From Styela clava (Eukaryota; Chordata; Ascidiacea; Stolidobranchia; Styelidae): a stretch of DNA of 64,000 nucleotides. Positions 22,901 to 35,115 of this stretch are shown one piece after another. Position 1 is the stretch's first letter. Each line of letters starts with the position of its first letter. Below the pieces are notes generated by a model. It made no database searches, was not told the origin of the DNA, and saw only the letters and a list, made by a program, of their open reading frames with translations. Location of the stretch: assembly GCF_964204865.1 (NCBI RefSeq), contig NC_135252.1:1550001-1614000 (forward strand), given 5' to 3'. The translations under genes and the position numbers were made by a program.

Positions 22901-25900
22901 GCATTGGGAGAGTCTCGAATAATAAGCTTCGTTTTGTCATGTCATCAAAGCTTTTCAGACCTGACCAATTGTGTCCAATAGTATTGATATTATATCTTAT
23001 CCAGGATTTCAGTCGATGCCCAATAGTCCTCTTTAAAGGAGCCTGTTCTATTGTCAAAACTTATTATATCGACTCTAATTCTTTACTAAGGATTTAAACA
23101 ATATTTTTTTGTAAAATAGGTTTTTTCAAAGGCACCAACCATTGCAAACTCAGAATGAGAGATCTGTAACGAAGAGTAGGATGCTTGATTAAATCAATAA
23201 TAGATCTCGTTTTCTTAATCTCTGGTTCGGATGTTAATAGTCTGGCAGTTGATATTTCTCTGGAATTGCTTTGCCCTGTTTCAAAAATGAATATCGAGGG
23301 TATATCACATGCTATAACAGAGTGTCATCCGGTGTAATGCAAAACGAAGATATATTTTTCCGACTTGTTAGCAAAGATAGATATTCAAAACGTCGTTAAA
23401 AAATTTCATCATATTAATAACCATGAGTTTCCTCTTTGGCAACAATTTGTCAACGTCGTTTCTGGAACTTGGCAAAAAAAGTGATTCCGCTCATTTATTC
23501 ATATACTACTTACCTGTATCACCGGTCTGGCGATCACTTGAAATCGTTCCGGCATCGTCATCTAATAGTAGATCGTAGTCTGAATTTAGAATATAAGAAC
23601 TTAGATGGTATGTAGTTTCCACAAGGTAACATTTATTTAGTAGCGTATTAATTCTACCCTGAAATGTGCGGCGTATATAACTTGGGTAACCATTATATAT
23701 ATGAAATGTAACATGATCGATGAGAAATGAACTCTACGTAATTGTCACAGGCAGAATTATTTTCCTTCAATTGTTACCGTTGTGGTATTGAACATAGTTC
23801 CCAAATTGGAATTTTTTCAAAACTGTTTTTACCATTTGGTTTTGAATCATCTAACTAAAAATCACTTTTTTCCCAATTTTGAGATAGTATTCTACACCCA
23901 TTTTAACCAAATGATTGGTTGGGTAACAAAAATCCTGTAAAATCATATTGACATTCCAATAACGACGTACTCCATAGTAAAGAAAACCAAAACTGTCAAT
24001 AACCATTAAGATTACTCAACTGTGATAAAATAGAAAAAAGTATGTGAGAAATAGAAAAAAGAATTGGTGGGAATAATCGTACATAGGAATCTCCAGATAT
24101 ACACTCGACAGAGATTTACTGCAGAAATTCACTAATCGAAGATTTCAGCATGTTCCTTTTACTCAAAAACATTTAACCGCTAGCATAGTGTTTGTTGAAA
24201 AAAAAATCTACACTGGTGAGGCACGAGATTGGAATACGTAGTTGAAAAGGGAGTATGTATGAAAAAAATCCACACCTGAAGATGATTGAAATATTGTTGT
24301 TGTCGGTTATGCTTAAGTTTTCTTAATATTTACCTTCTTCATTTGACTTATTCCATTTTGATATTTTTTCAACGACTTCTTGAGCACTGATAATTTTTCC
24401 ACGGGACAGTAACCAACGTGGTGATTCCGGGACGATGCTGAAGTCAAATAGAATATAAAGTTATTAAACCAGGACCGACATAATCAATAACAATTAATTA
24501 TATTATTATTTTGTGTAAATAACTTTAAATATCTACACTCGCATTATAGATAAATTGAACCAATAAAATGAACTAATAAACACAAATGAGCAAATGTCCT
24601 GGATCTGGTTATTGGATGCGGTTGAAACCAGAAAATATATTGAAACACCAAATGACTATCGTATAGTTATATGAATATTTATATGAATGTGTTATAAATA
24701 AAGTGATTCAGCGAACCTAGTCCAGTCGCTTGAGAACCCCTTCGCCATAATTCCATATGTGTATATATATTGTGAGTATTTGTAACTTACTAAAAATAGA
24801 TGAAAACGAAGATCCCAGGAATCGTAGTGATGAAATACATCTGTCGCCAACTTGGAAACAGATAAGCAATCCACAAGAAAGCAAGCATGTTAGCTGTGTA
24901 TCCTATTTCAGCAAGAGCGCCTGAAAATGCGATCATGTTTTGAAATTGCTTAAAAAATTTGTATTTTATTGACGTAATAAATTTGATGTGTTATGGTTAA
25001 TCTATTATTTCTGACAATAAAATATGTATACTAACCAATATAAAAGTTCGATTTGGCTTGCGTCAAACTCACATTGTGTATAAGCTTCCGATGGAACAGT
25101 TACGCAAAAGAACAAGAGTGAGCCGGTCAGTGTTTACAACCAATCTGAACTCGTCACGTCGCATGGGAAAATTAATTATGTACGAAGAATCGAATGAAAC
25201 CTAAACTCGCTATATAATGGACAATAAATGATTGAGTTATAATAAGTTAAAAACACAAATCATTGCAATTTTTCATTAACTCAGTAATCTCAACAATATT
25301 CTCAATCTGGTATTAAAAACCTAACAAAATATACATCACTGATTCCAATATACTCGGTGACAAATCAGAAACTGGAATTCGTTTCACAGTTACCGAGTGT
25401 TCTTCGAAGCCAACATGACGAAATACGTTTTTAAAGTCTTCCGGAATATCTCAAATAGCTTGTACCTATGTAGTGAATGCAATTTATATTGTTATTAAAA
25501 ATATAATTGAAGTATCTTACCATTTACCACCCACAGCTTCGACCCAGTACTTTCTTGAGTTAGAATGGTCTGAACCACACCAAGTCCGCCTATGAGAAAC
25601 CCCGATATTGCTCGACATGCAGCAAATTGTTGCCAGTTCTGACAGAATCCGGTGACAATTTGAAAAACCAGACTGAGTGCATAGACTGTGAAATTGTTAG
25701 AATAGAGTTCAGTTGATTTCCTAATAAAATCTCACCCTGCGGTCATACAAAATGACATATGAGGATGATTTTTTTAGGTTCAATTACCCATAAATACGGG
25801 TCAAATACTTGTACTTGACATACCCTAGACATCTACTAACAGATCTTGAATAGACCAAGCAAATAACTCTTGTACGATATTCGATTTGAAGTTGGTGATT

Positions 25901-27003
25901 TCCTCATGAGTTATGACGAGATGTTTTTCTTCAACAATTATACCAAGTTGCACAAAACAAGTAACGATACAACTAGTTTTGAGTAAACACATACCTATCC
26001 AAGAAACTCGTTTTCTGCCGTAAAGATCAGATAGCTGTCCCATTATTATTGCACCAGGCATATACCCAACATAAAACATTGATTGCAGAAACCCAGGAAT
26101 CCAATTTCGAGAATCTGTTAAATTCCACTAAAATAGAACAAAGTAGACAGCTGATTCTAGAATGTATCCTCAGCAGCTTGTGCTTCTGGTGTAGCGTATA
26201 CATCAGTATGGCAGCTCTCATTGAAAACTCAGTGGGAAAATATACATATAGTATTGCTATGGGGCGTGTACTTAGAAAACGAACATTCATTTAACACGAT
26301 TTAGGTTTCAAACTGTTGCCGGGACATTCCAATTGCTATCTAACCTTACAGTGTCCGTAAATGCTTGTCAGTTCAATCTGTTTTGCTTTTCGTGTAATGT
26401 AACCGCAAATATAAAGATCAATATGGTGCAAAGTTGACTTGTTGAAACAAATGGAATTAACAGTACAACTCGGTTGATGGTGTTGCATCACTTAAAATCC
26501 AGATTAATAGTATTTATTCTAAAGGATCAGGTTCCAAAACAAGCAATGCAAATTTATGTCACATTTCATCATTACCTCAGTAACGATTGTCTGCACATTA
26601 CTAGCATGCGGGTTATCTACGAATGCTGACGAAGGGGCTGAAGAAAATACCATCAGTATGAGATCTGGAGGTTTCGCAAGCTGAAAAAATATTTCAGAAT
26701 TAGGGTTAAGTTATTTCCAGTTTTCAAACTTATTCTCTATGTGCAATAAAATGTCACCTAGTTGATATGTAAAAAAAATTACATTGGTATGCATACAAAC
26801 GAACGAAGTCATTTTTATTTTTGATTAAACATGAAATCTTGTCTTAATGTGTTTTGTCACTTTTACTGCAATTTGCGAACAATGAACATATATATACGAA
26901 GTTAACCTACCGAAAATAGAAAACCCAGCAACGATAAAATGACATAAGCCCTTTTGTAAACAGATCCAACTTGTACATTCAGAATTTTGTCTATACTTCC
27001 CAT
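19963..27003 (-). CDS. SLC22-family organic ion transporter (12 exons)
   Basis: Minus-strand exons 5' to 3': 26911-27003, 26576-26680, 25995-26127, 25521-25685, 24791-24920, 24334-24437, 23514-23579, 23140-23275, 21719-21859, 21266-21351, 20889-21076, 19963-20157. All phases close to 513 aa. Landmarks in order: MGSIDKIL at the start before TM1, TIVTEWNL at the end of loop 1, [11 protein letters not shown] (MFS motif after TM2), [12 protein letters not shown] (after TM6), [10 protein letters not shown] (TM7), [18 protein letters not shown] and LPETRGK near the C terminus. Family knowledge: 12-TM facilitative or exchange transport of organic cations, anions or carnitine across the plasma membrane. 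The substrate cannot be told. The first extracellular loop is short (roughly 50 aa) and lacks the usual Cys-rich stretch, so a missed exon between exons 1 and 2 or 2 and 3 is possible. The exon 8 donor is GTTGGT. Confidence 0.93.
22212..22822. mobile_element. hAT-type element, 611 bp, in SLC22 intron 8
   Basis: Left end cattggttctcaaagtggg; right end, reverse-complemented, cagtggttctcgaac. Target duplication acctaaaa / acttaaaa (22204-22211 and 22823-22830), one mismatch. It contains a piece reading gcaattggtccagta, which recurs at 34007, 47472 and in inverted form near 47060, a sign of shared element sequence. Confidence 0.82.
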
Positions 27004-29409
27004 TTTATTTCCGACAACCGATCGAGGTACCTTCCAAGAATTGCTGTTTTGGTTTCTGAGTCGTCGTCTACCTCCTGGCATTACGTTATGTTAATGGTTG
27101 TTCAACCATACTATTCAGTGCAATTATGCATAGTTTACTTGAATACGTGTTGAAGGCACAGACAACGATATTTCAGGATTGAGTTACAAAACCTGTCAAC
27201 AGCCTCGTCTATTATCATCTGTTTTAATATTATTATCTGGCATTCTCAGCTAGTTCAATCTGAACTCTAGAGCTTGTTGGAAAGTAATCTAAACGGCCGC
27301 GTTAGTGAGGATTTATGAAAATGCCTTTAATGCAGCAGATAAAATCAATCAATGAGACCGGAAACTACGCACACCATGTCAGCATCATGTCTACCGTGAG
27401 TTGCATTGCGTGACATGAAAATCTGCTTTCTTGCGTGATGCCGCTAGAGCGCTCAAATTCTGTGATATCAATTCTGTGTTCGGCATAATTTGCAAACAGT
27501 CTTACGTTCACTTTCCTGGGCATTATCAACAGATTACGAGCGTACCGCTGTAAAATATGTTTCTGGAATTCCCCGTATAGTAATATCACGTACAAAGTTA
27601 TATGCCGTAATAACGCCCAAGACAAATTACAGAAAATTTATTAAAAAGAATTTGCTGGCGGTATGAGAATCAAATCAAGACGAGGTAGCAAATGGTAAAC
27701 TTTGCAAATATTTTAAACCTCCAAAATATTGAATGTGTTGAATAGAAATAAAATGAATGAAATAGGAAATTACAAAAAGTATTTCAAACAACATTTCCAA
27801 GGTCGGGCCAGGCCGTGGCTGCTATTGCTATGCGCTATCCGTCGAAGTGGCGGATACCAAACGTTGTAGTGTGCTAGGCCACCTGCTCCCATGAAATGAA
27901 AGTTTCGTCCCAAAATCATCTCAACGTTTTCGACAGAGCTTGATACCCACATCATAATTAAGAAGTGACAAAGAGTTTTACATCTCGTCTAGGGTAGATG
28001 CCACTCGACGCATTCTGCAATCGCAGTTGCTTTTTTTATTTTATATTTATCCATCAACGTGACATCTAAATTTGATAACTCCCTCCCGTGTACCCCTTGA
28101 ATGGAGAGGACGTACTGAGATTCTTAGTTTATCTTTGTGCCTGCGTTTGACATTGCTCTGCTCTACATTGTTTATATTCTTGCTAACGGGTCGTATTTGT
28201 TTCCAAACTGTTTATTGATTTACGAAATTTTCGACTAGGTGAATAGGGTCCTTATTTACTGACCCTCTGACAAATTTTTAAAATTTGGAAATTTTGTCCA
28301 CCAAATGTCCACCTGCTTGAACCTAAATATAATTGGCGGTACTTTACCATATTATGACTTTTCACAAATTGTCGCATTCCCAACTTGATATTAGGATGGC
28401 CCATTACTTTCGCATTTAGTTCGCTTTATGTCGGATTCTGGTTCCGTCTCCTCAATTTTCACTTAAATTCTTCCAGATATTTCTGACCCTGTTTTGTTGC
28501 AGCTTCATTTTGAAACAAATTCCACGAGTCTTCGTTCCGCCGATCTTTTTTTTGGCTATAAGAAAGATGCTGATTGGGACGATATATATATTTGCTACTC
28601 GCTTCGGAGATCAGACTGGCGAACTGGTATTGCACAGGTATTTCCTAATGGACGGTACCATAATGGAACCATATTCTTCGCCACGGTATTCTGTGGAATG
28701 GACTGCGAAGATTGCGCAACGAAATAGATCAATTATTTGAGAATGCCAGAAACAAATGCTTGATAAAATTAAAAAGAAATATTTGTTTTCTGCAATTCAG
28801 CAAAAAGCCGTATTGCTCCACAGAATCTTGTCCTAAACAACAGCTGCCATTCCATCCCTCAAAAACATCCCCCAAATCATACACCCATCTATGACCAAAG
28901 CGATATTGTTTGCTAATTTATTTCCAAAGACCTGCAGTCCCGATTCAAAACAGTTAATCCTTTCTGAAATTTTCAGAACTTGACAATATTATTTGAAGTT
29001 TCGATAAAACCTTGAATATTCACCCGCGCAATTGCCAGGCTTAGATCCTCAACTGCTTCCGGCTCAGACGATATAGCCTACCCGCCGTGGGGTTGAAGTA
29101 ATGTTCCTCTGAAATTTTATCAAAATTATTTAATCAATGTTTATGTAATCCTTACTTCCAGAGTGATGGAAATTAGATAACCCTGTTGCCGATTTTAAAA
29201 CAGCCAGGTTCCGACCAATTCTGGTAAATATCTCCCAATCAATATTTTGCTAATCATGAGCAAAGTACTTGACTTACTTATCAACACAGTTATTGCTGAC
29301 CACATAAAATTATATAACCTTTTATTCGACAATTTGTTTTCGTCGAAAACGTTCTAGCGCCGATAGGAAAACTGAAAGAACATACCGTGTACTGGGTCGA
29401 AGTGGTGAA
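27004..29409. other. Intergenic, repeat-like, no intact gene
   Basis: Several open frames of 60-86 codons are present. Two overlapping ones at 28494-28740 are the longest GC-richer stretch, but neither shows a domain. A piece near 29020-29060 (cgcgcaattgccaggcttag, tcctcaactgcttcc) matches the spacers in front of later array genes (33967, 47427, 59599), so the left border of the array spacer is already here. Confidence 0.4.
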
Positions 29410-29635
29410 GCTTAATTAATTGCCTTGGATATTCCAGCAGCTTTTGATAGTTTGGCACTCCGGAATCGTGTACAAAATTTGATTCTATTGTATACCTGGT
29501 TGGATTTTTACCATCATTAAATCATTTTCCTCTAAATGCAAAATCAACGTTATTCTTGAAAACGAGATCTGATGCGGTTTCCCAGGGCTGAATTCTTGGA
29601 CCTACATTGTTCCCAATATTTACTAATGGGGAATC
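29410..29635 (+). pseudogene. Non-LTR retrotransposon reverse transcriptase remnant
   Basis: ALDIPAAFDS at about 29420-29450 corresponds to the RT block D-x-aAFD. Further on, bases 29573-29630 read AVSQG-stop-ILGPTLFPIFTNG, which matches the RT block usually written PQGsvLGPxLF. The two blocks are in different frames and interrupted by stops, so it is dead. Family level is uncertain (Jockey/CR1/I-like). Confidence 0.7.
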
Positions 29636-29944
29636 AATTTATCAATGAATTATAATTAAACGTAGATAAGTGAAAATTGAGAACGAGAATGCTCTACGTC
29701 ACAATAGTGCCTTTCGTTGCGAGATGTTTTTCACTTTCTTCCAGGACTTGATCCAAATGAATCGCGTACGGGTTTGCAATGAGTTCGTATTCATTACTAG
29801 ATACAACATTACGTTGTCCATTATTCGATTCCGAATGGCGTTGAAGCCTCGTGTACTTTACAAACTGGTGCTGGGCCATCATGCCGCAAAAGTAGCCCGT
29901 TTGAACCGCAATTGAAACAAACAAGAGAGCGATGCTCATATCTG

Positions 29945-30365
29945 TCGGGTGATGCACAACGGTAATTCTATGAAGTTTCAGTAGCTCTTGGCATTTCAAT
30001 AATAACTCATAACTTTGCTGAGATGTAAGTCCTCTGTACATTCACTGAGCAAATACCATAAAAAAGCGATTTCTATATATATATGCAAAGTGCTTCCTTC
30101 CATTGTGTTCTTTGGTTGGGCCAATTTGGTGATTTGGATTGATTTGATTTTATCAAGAACTTTTTCACCATTAATTCTTTTCTGCGTGTTTCATATGTAG
30201 GGGAAAACGGAACCTCATCGCTTTTTCTACCTGTCAATGACGCGAAGGCACGTTGCGGGAATCGGAACTTTTGCTTGTTTTTTTTTGGATATGTGGTAAA
30301 AAGATACGACCTTATAAAAACCTATTTTCTGTTACGACTCCACGTTGTACGCCACAGGTTGCATC
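29945..30365 (+). promoter_or_regulatory. Conserved 5' flank of Ig-EGF-ZP copy 1
   Basis: A block preserved in front of all four array genes (this one, 35690-36095, 48285-48720, 60457-60892). Shared pieces are ctatatatat (TATA-like), agtgcttccttccattg, ggttgggccaatttggtg (CCAAT) and gattttatcaagaactt. Conservation against diverged surroundings, about 250-320 bases before the ATG, suggests the promoter; this is inference. Confidence 0.5.
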
Positions 30366-33300
30366 ATGAATTTTGGTTTTTACAAAATGAGATACTTCTA
30401 TTGCGTTATATTTTCTGCCTTGGTATGTTTTGGAGAATCTTTTGTGCCATTAGAAGAAGGTATGGTATGTATAATTTCATATGCTGTAATTGTTGAAGGC
30501 AAAAACAGTCTGAACACGTGAAGAAACTTTCTTGTTCCATTCATATTTGAAGTTCGCCCAATAAGAAATTAAATGCAGTTATCTATGTATAGTTGTTGAA
30601 TATTTCAGTATGGAAGCTGTGGTCAGTCTGTATCTCAACAATCTATACTTCAGGTTGCCGCATAATGATGGTATCACACGTAAGCAAGTGGTCCTTACTA
30701 AAGGAGAATCTTTGAAATTGGAATTTATTCCATCTGCTGGATCCTGGTCTTATATTCAATGGTAGCATTTTCATTACTTGGTGATGTTAAGCATTTACAT
30801 AAACATACATGTTTTGCTATAACAGTTTCGGGTTCGATCAGGATCAGTGTGCTTCAGAGCAGGGGTCCGCAAATACAGGGTCGCAGCTAGGGCTGGGCAT
30901 ATTCCAATACCTGATGATTTCAGAATCAAATCGAATACTTTTTTCGAATCGAATCTCGAATACTTGGGAGATATGATTGTATGCGATTTTTTTATTGTAA
31001 TTGGTCCTTTCAAAATATGAATTACTGAAAACGTAGAATACATCACTCAGACAGATTGCTGAGCGTTTAAATACAATAAGAAACACGTTTTATCAATAAC
31101 TCACTACAGAAAATAGTCATATGTCAGAAATGCATTGAAAAAATATGGTCCCGATAAAAGTAAATTAAGGTATTCATGTCGACCATTGGCGGTAAAAAAA
31201 ACAATATGGCGGCGATTCGAGATACTGCTCTGAACCGATTCGAATAATTCACTTTTTCCGTGGATCCGAATATTTCAAGAGTGGAGTAGGTAGTGTTTAT
31301 TTCGATTTTCCGTTACAAAAAAAGAAACAAATATACGAAAAATTAGGAAATTGGGCAAAATCTAAAAAAGATTTAAGACGTGCTGATGCACGTGCCCACT
31401 TACCCCAAACAGCAAACAACACAATTGAAGTAAGTTTAAAATAAATACTCAGAATTTAATCCGGTCGTAAATACTTGGGAGTGGATGTGGAATTTGAACA
31501 TAGACTGCAGTTTCTACTATATCTGCACAAGAAAATAACGAGAAGTGTAGAATACAGCAAATAAACAAGCGGTGCGCAATATGTGATAATTAATGTGATT
31601 ATGTGATTACAAAAGCATTCCGCGCTCTGTCGTTCCAACTTCAGTTTTAATCAAAATCCGTGTGCTTTGTGTATTGTGTCTTTTTTATGGAACCCATCAT
31701 CAAATATCCGTTACATTTGATGTTTGACTGTTCATGTTATCCTCAGCTTCGATCAGGTTTCCATGATAAACTTCAGCCATGCTAAAAGCCAGCATGATCT
31801 GATGCGAACTGATCCATATCGTATCGGTACTGCATCTGAAGAAGAACATAGGCTATATACTGTAATTTCGTGTTTTTTCTGATAATTGTTTTTATAGGTG
31901 CCCGTGCACAGAATTCACCAATCACCAGCATTGTTTTGATTTAGGTTTGTAATATCTTCTCAGGAGGATTTATATTTGTCTGGTTTTCCAATAGAAAATC
32001 GCCGTTTCAATGCAACCGGATGGGCGGATGGGCGAATTTCCTCGTTTTCGCGTGCTATTTGTTAGTTTTTAGCTGTGTTTTGGTAAATATACATCTGAAT
32101 CAAATAACTCAATGATCATTTTGTCTTCGTAGAAGTTTTATTTCAATTGCAGTAAACAAAAATTAATCTAGAAATAGCTGTGATGGAATAGGCTAAACTT
32201 TTGTACCGGTACATTCAAATGAAAGGTTGTTGAATTTTTTTAGTCAAAATGATGGTTTGAAACATATAAACGGTTTATAGGCGCCGACTCGTAAAACCAC
32301 TCATGAAATAAGTACCAACAATTTTGCACAGGTAAAGTATATAGGAAAGATTTCCCGGGGATCGAAATTCGAGGAAACTTCCATTACGTAGTTGTTTGCA
32401 TTGTTATTATCCTACTACGTAGTCAATTGTATTGTTCCGTAGCAATGCGAGGTTAGCAGTGGCTGTGTGGAATTGCTTGATAAGACAGATGATGAGATTT
32501 CATGTGCTAAGTTTCATAAAATTTTGTGCAGTAAAATTGCTAGTGTCAATAATAGTCTTAAAATCAATAACTAATTACATGCTTACCAAATGCGTGGGTC
32601 GCGAGAAATTAGGAAAAAAAAAAAAATTGGGGTTGCGCCAAAAAGTAGTTGCGGACCCCTGCTTTAGAGAAACTATTATGATGCCTAAACATAACTATGA
32701 CTTACACCGAAGAAACTTGATATACGATATTAGTATTATATTATTTATATTTTATACTATATTCAGGATAAAACTCCATGAAGAAGGACAACAATTTAAG
32801 CATCTAATTATTCCCGCTAACCAAGCGTTCAACAATGGAAGCGCAGTGATATCTTCAATAGTTTTAGAGAGTGTGACTGGGAGCGATACAGCAAATTACA
32901 GCTGCATTTTAACAACTGCTCTAGTCACTTCATCCACGGAGTTTTTCGCGGCTGTAAAAGGTGAGTTCTGAAACTGTGATGACATATTTAATTTACAAGC
33001 CTAATGATGGCATTATAGTAATTGCTTACATTGTGTTTTTTTTCTAATCAAATAAAGAATTTTGCACCGAAGGTTTGTGCAAACGTATAGATTTGTTGCA
33101 AGAGTACAGTTATTGAATTCGTAAATATTGACAAAATTGCAATTGTAAATCTTGATATAGTACCATACGATTGCAAAAGAGACCTTGTTTTTATAGCCGT
33201 AGCTCAGTAGCTTGAATCATAAGTATAATCTCAGAAATTGGTTGATTTTCCCGGATATCAGTTTTGTAATGTGCGTGTTTTCTTTTTTCAAGTTACTTTT

Positions 33301-33563
33301 ACGATGTTATATTTATATAAATAAAAAACAACGGCTATTTTCACATGACGTAGTTAGGTAGCTGACCCTGAGATTTCTTTGGCGTTTTGATACAAATCTA
33401 TATATCTATCAGAAATTAGTACTTTTGCAGATATAAATGCGAATGTGATGAAAAATGCACTGGGGAAAATGTAGCAAATTGGATACATGTTTTAATAGAC
33501 CATGCTTAAATAATGGATCATGCAGGATCACAGACTACAAGTTTAACTGTTCTTGTTTAGAAG
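30366..33563 (+). pseudogene. Ig-EGF-ZP family copy 1, truncated and broken
   Basis: Remaining exons: signal peptide 30366-30459, Ig first half 30654-30767, Ig second half 32767-32960, EGF1 start about 33055-33117, EGF1/2 33430-33563. Lesions against copies 2 and 3: the 31-bp micro-exon is deleted, so exon 1 joins out of frame. Six bases covering the first Ig cysteine are missing. The EGF1 acceptor is changed from cag to caa. Twelve bases with a cysteine of EGF1 are lost. One base is missing after ACTGGGGAA in the next exon. Nothing downstream (EGF3-6, ZP) exists. The second Ig half (DTANYSC) is still open. A 1.8-kb hAT element sits in the Ig intron. Clearly non-functional as the full protein. 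Confidence 0.9.
30860..32661. mobile_element. hAT-type element, 1.8 kb, in Ig intron of copy 1
   Basis: Ends caggggtccgcaa and its exact reverse complement ttgcggacccctg. Target duplication cttcagag (30852-30859) / ctttagag (32662-32669). The paralogous intron of copy 3 at about 49834-49845 has a single ctttagag and no insert, which is direct evidence of insertion. The internal part 32040-32170 resembles 7225-7350 of the 456-bp MITE. Near the left end, agggctgggcatattcc and repeats of aatcgaatac suggest a second element nested inside. No intact transposase is seen. Confidence 0.92.
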
Positions 33564-34234
33564 GTAAAATTTATCATTTGAATTTTTGAACCACTGTCAT
33601 CGTTTGCAGTTTTCATAAAACGTCTCTAAATTTTTGTTTTTATCCCGACATTAATCCGGGTCACATTTACTTATTTGCGTAATTTTACAACGGCACAGCA
33701 TATTTGAAAACTGATTTTTCAACAAACACATTTTATCAATAGCCCCATATATTGCAATTTAAAAAAAAACATGCTTTGACTGCACGTTTCCAAGATCAGG
33801 TCATGGTTGATAAATTTACATGAGAAGATCAAACCAGCCAACCGTATACATTCAAATTGCAAATTTGCATTGGAAATTGCAGAAATAATGTAGCCTATGT
33901 GATGATTTTCTCTGTAGACTAGTGGTCTTATGAGCAAGCCGTTTTGTGCATGTTTTTTTACAAATCACCCGCGTAATTGCCAGGCTGAAATCCTCGACTG
34001 CTTCCAAAGCAATTGGTCCGGTAGTTCATGAGAGAAGCGATTTTTTCATAACAATAACACCACAATAACAGAACGGTCCATATGTGACACTTCGTGTAAA
34101 AAAATAGATTCGTTGGTGCAAATTCCGCGTTTGCAAATATTCGTGAAATCAAATGTCCGTGGTCCAAATATCTATGAGTAAAATCTGTATGCGGATGCTA
34201 AAATGTGCGAGTGCAAATATAATATGATGGAAAA
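33564..34234. repeat. Array spacer repeat, first part
   Basis: Starts with the intron-like tail that follows the EGF2 exon in copies 2 and 3, then from about 33965 matches 47425-47720 (accacccgcgcaaatgcc type; gcaattggtccagtagttca; caaatatctatgagtaaaat). This shows that the spacer duplicated together with the genes. Confidence 0.65.
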
Positions 34235-35115
34235 TGGTCCGCATGCGGCTCGCCGGAGCATTTTTGCGGCTCTTCTCGCGAGCATTTATTATTATTCAAA
34301 TTTAACTTAAGAGAAACTGTAGTGTATCAGTTTTTTTTTCAATTTATTAAGCGTTAGAAGTAGTTTTCATCAATGATTGAGGCAAGTTATGTTTTAGTAT
34401 GAAAGTCGTTGTGGCGTGGAATTTTAAATCAGTCAAGCTACAAATCTTACGTCACAATGGTCAAATGTATGTTGACGCGTCGGCGGCATTGTTAGCTTGA
34501 TTGCGGTTTGTCTCAGTTACAGTGCAATATGTCTCCAAGTAAGAAGCGAAAATACAAAGATGAGAACAGAGTAGTCAAGTTAGAATGGGAAGACAAATAC
34601 GCATTCAAAATTTAAGAAAATAAACCTTTGTGATTAATCTCTCATAGGCGACTAAGTCATAATAAAGTTGGCCATGTTGAACGGTACCATGAAATGAATC
34701 TTAAAATTGTCTTACGAGACTACCCTCGTAAATCAGCTGGAAGGAAACACAGATTAAATACCTTTAAATTAAAACTAAAAAGACAGCAGAAATGTATGAT
34801 AATATTTGACAAGCAACCCGATGCATCCATTGAAGCTAGTTTCGTCATATCATGAAATATTAATCGTGCTGCCAGTACTGTGACTCTATTTTGTTAAAAA
34901 AATATTGCTGATGTTGCCGTAGTCAAGAGCCCAAACGCCGGCTTCGCGTCGCGCAACACAAAGACGCATCTCCCAAATTAGTATATATTAATTTAACAGT
35001 TACAATGTAAAATGATTTAATGACTTCTAATAATCATGATTTCGAAATTATGCGTCTCTCACATATTTCTGACTTGCTGCATGCGGCTCTCATACTAAAA
35101 AATTTTGCCTAATTC
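34235..35115. mobile_element. hAT element remnant carrying dead transposase
   Basis: Interrupts the spacer homology with 47400-48720, which resumes at tatagataattaaatctgat (about 35119, compare 47791). The left part has gcatgcggctcgccgg and the right part gcatgcggctctcat, GC-rich subterminal words typical of hAT. Exact termini and target duplication were not resolved. Confidence 0.6.
34529..34857 (+). pseudogene. hAT transposase N-terminus (BED-type, GTF2IRD2/ZBED-like), decayed
   Basis: One frame from ATG 34529 reads MSPSKKRKYKDENRVVKLEW, then EDKYAFK, then HVERYHEMN and DYPRKSAGRKH. This layout is typical of hAT (Charlie-like) transposases that start KKRK..EN..F..EW and carry a BED zinc finger. 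Two internal stops, and the expected C..C of the finger destroyed (TGA and TCT where Cys codons are expected), make it dead. Confidence 0.75.

Noticed and set aside
28494-28740. Two overlapping frames that look protein-like (DADWDDIYICYS.. / FATRFGDQTGEL..)
   Set aside because: They overlap in different frames, neither matches a family I recognise, and no splice context or repetition supports one over the other.
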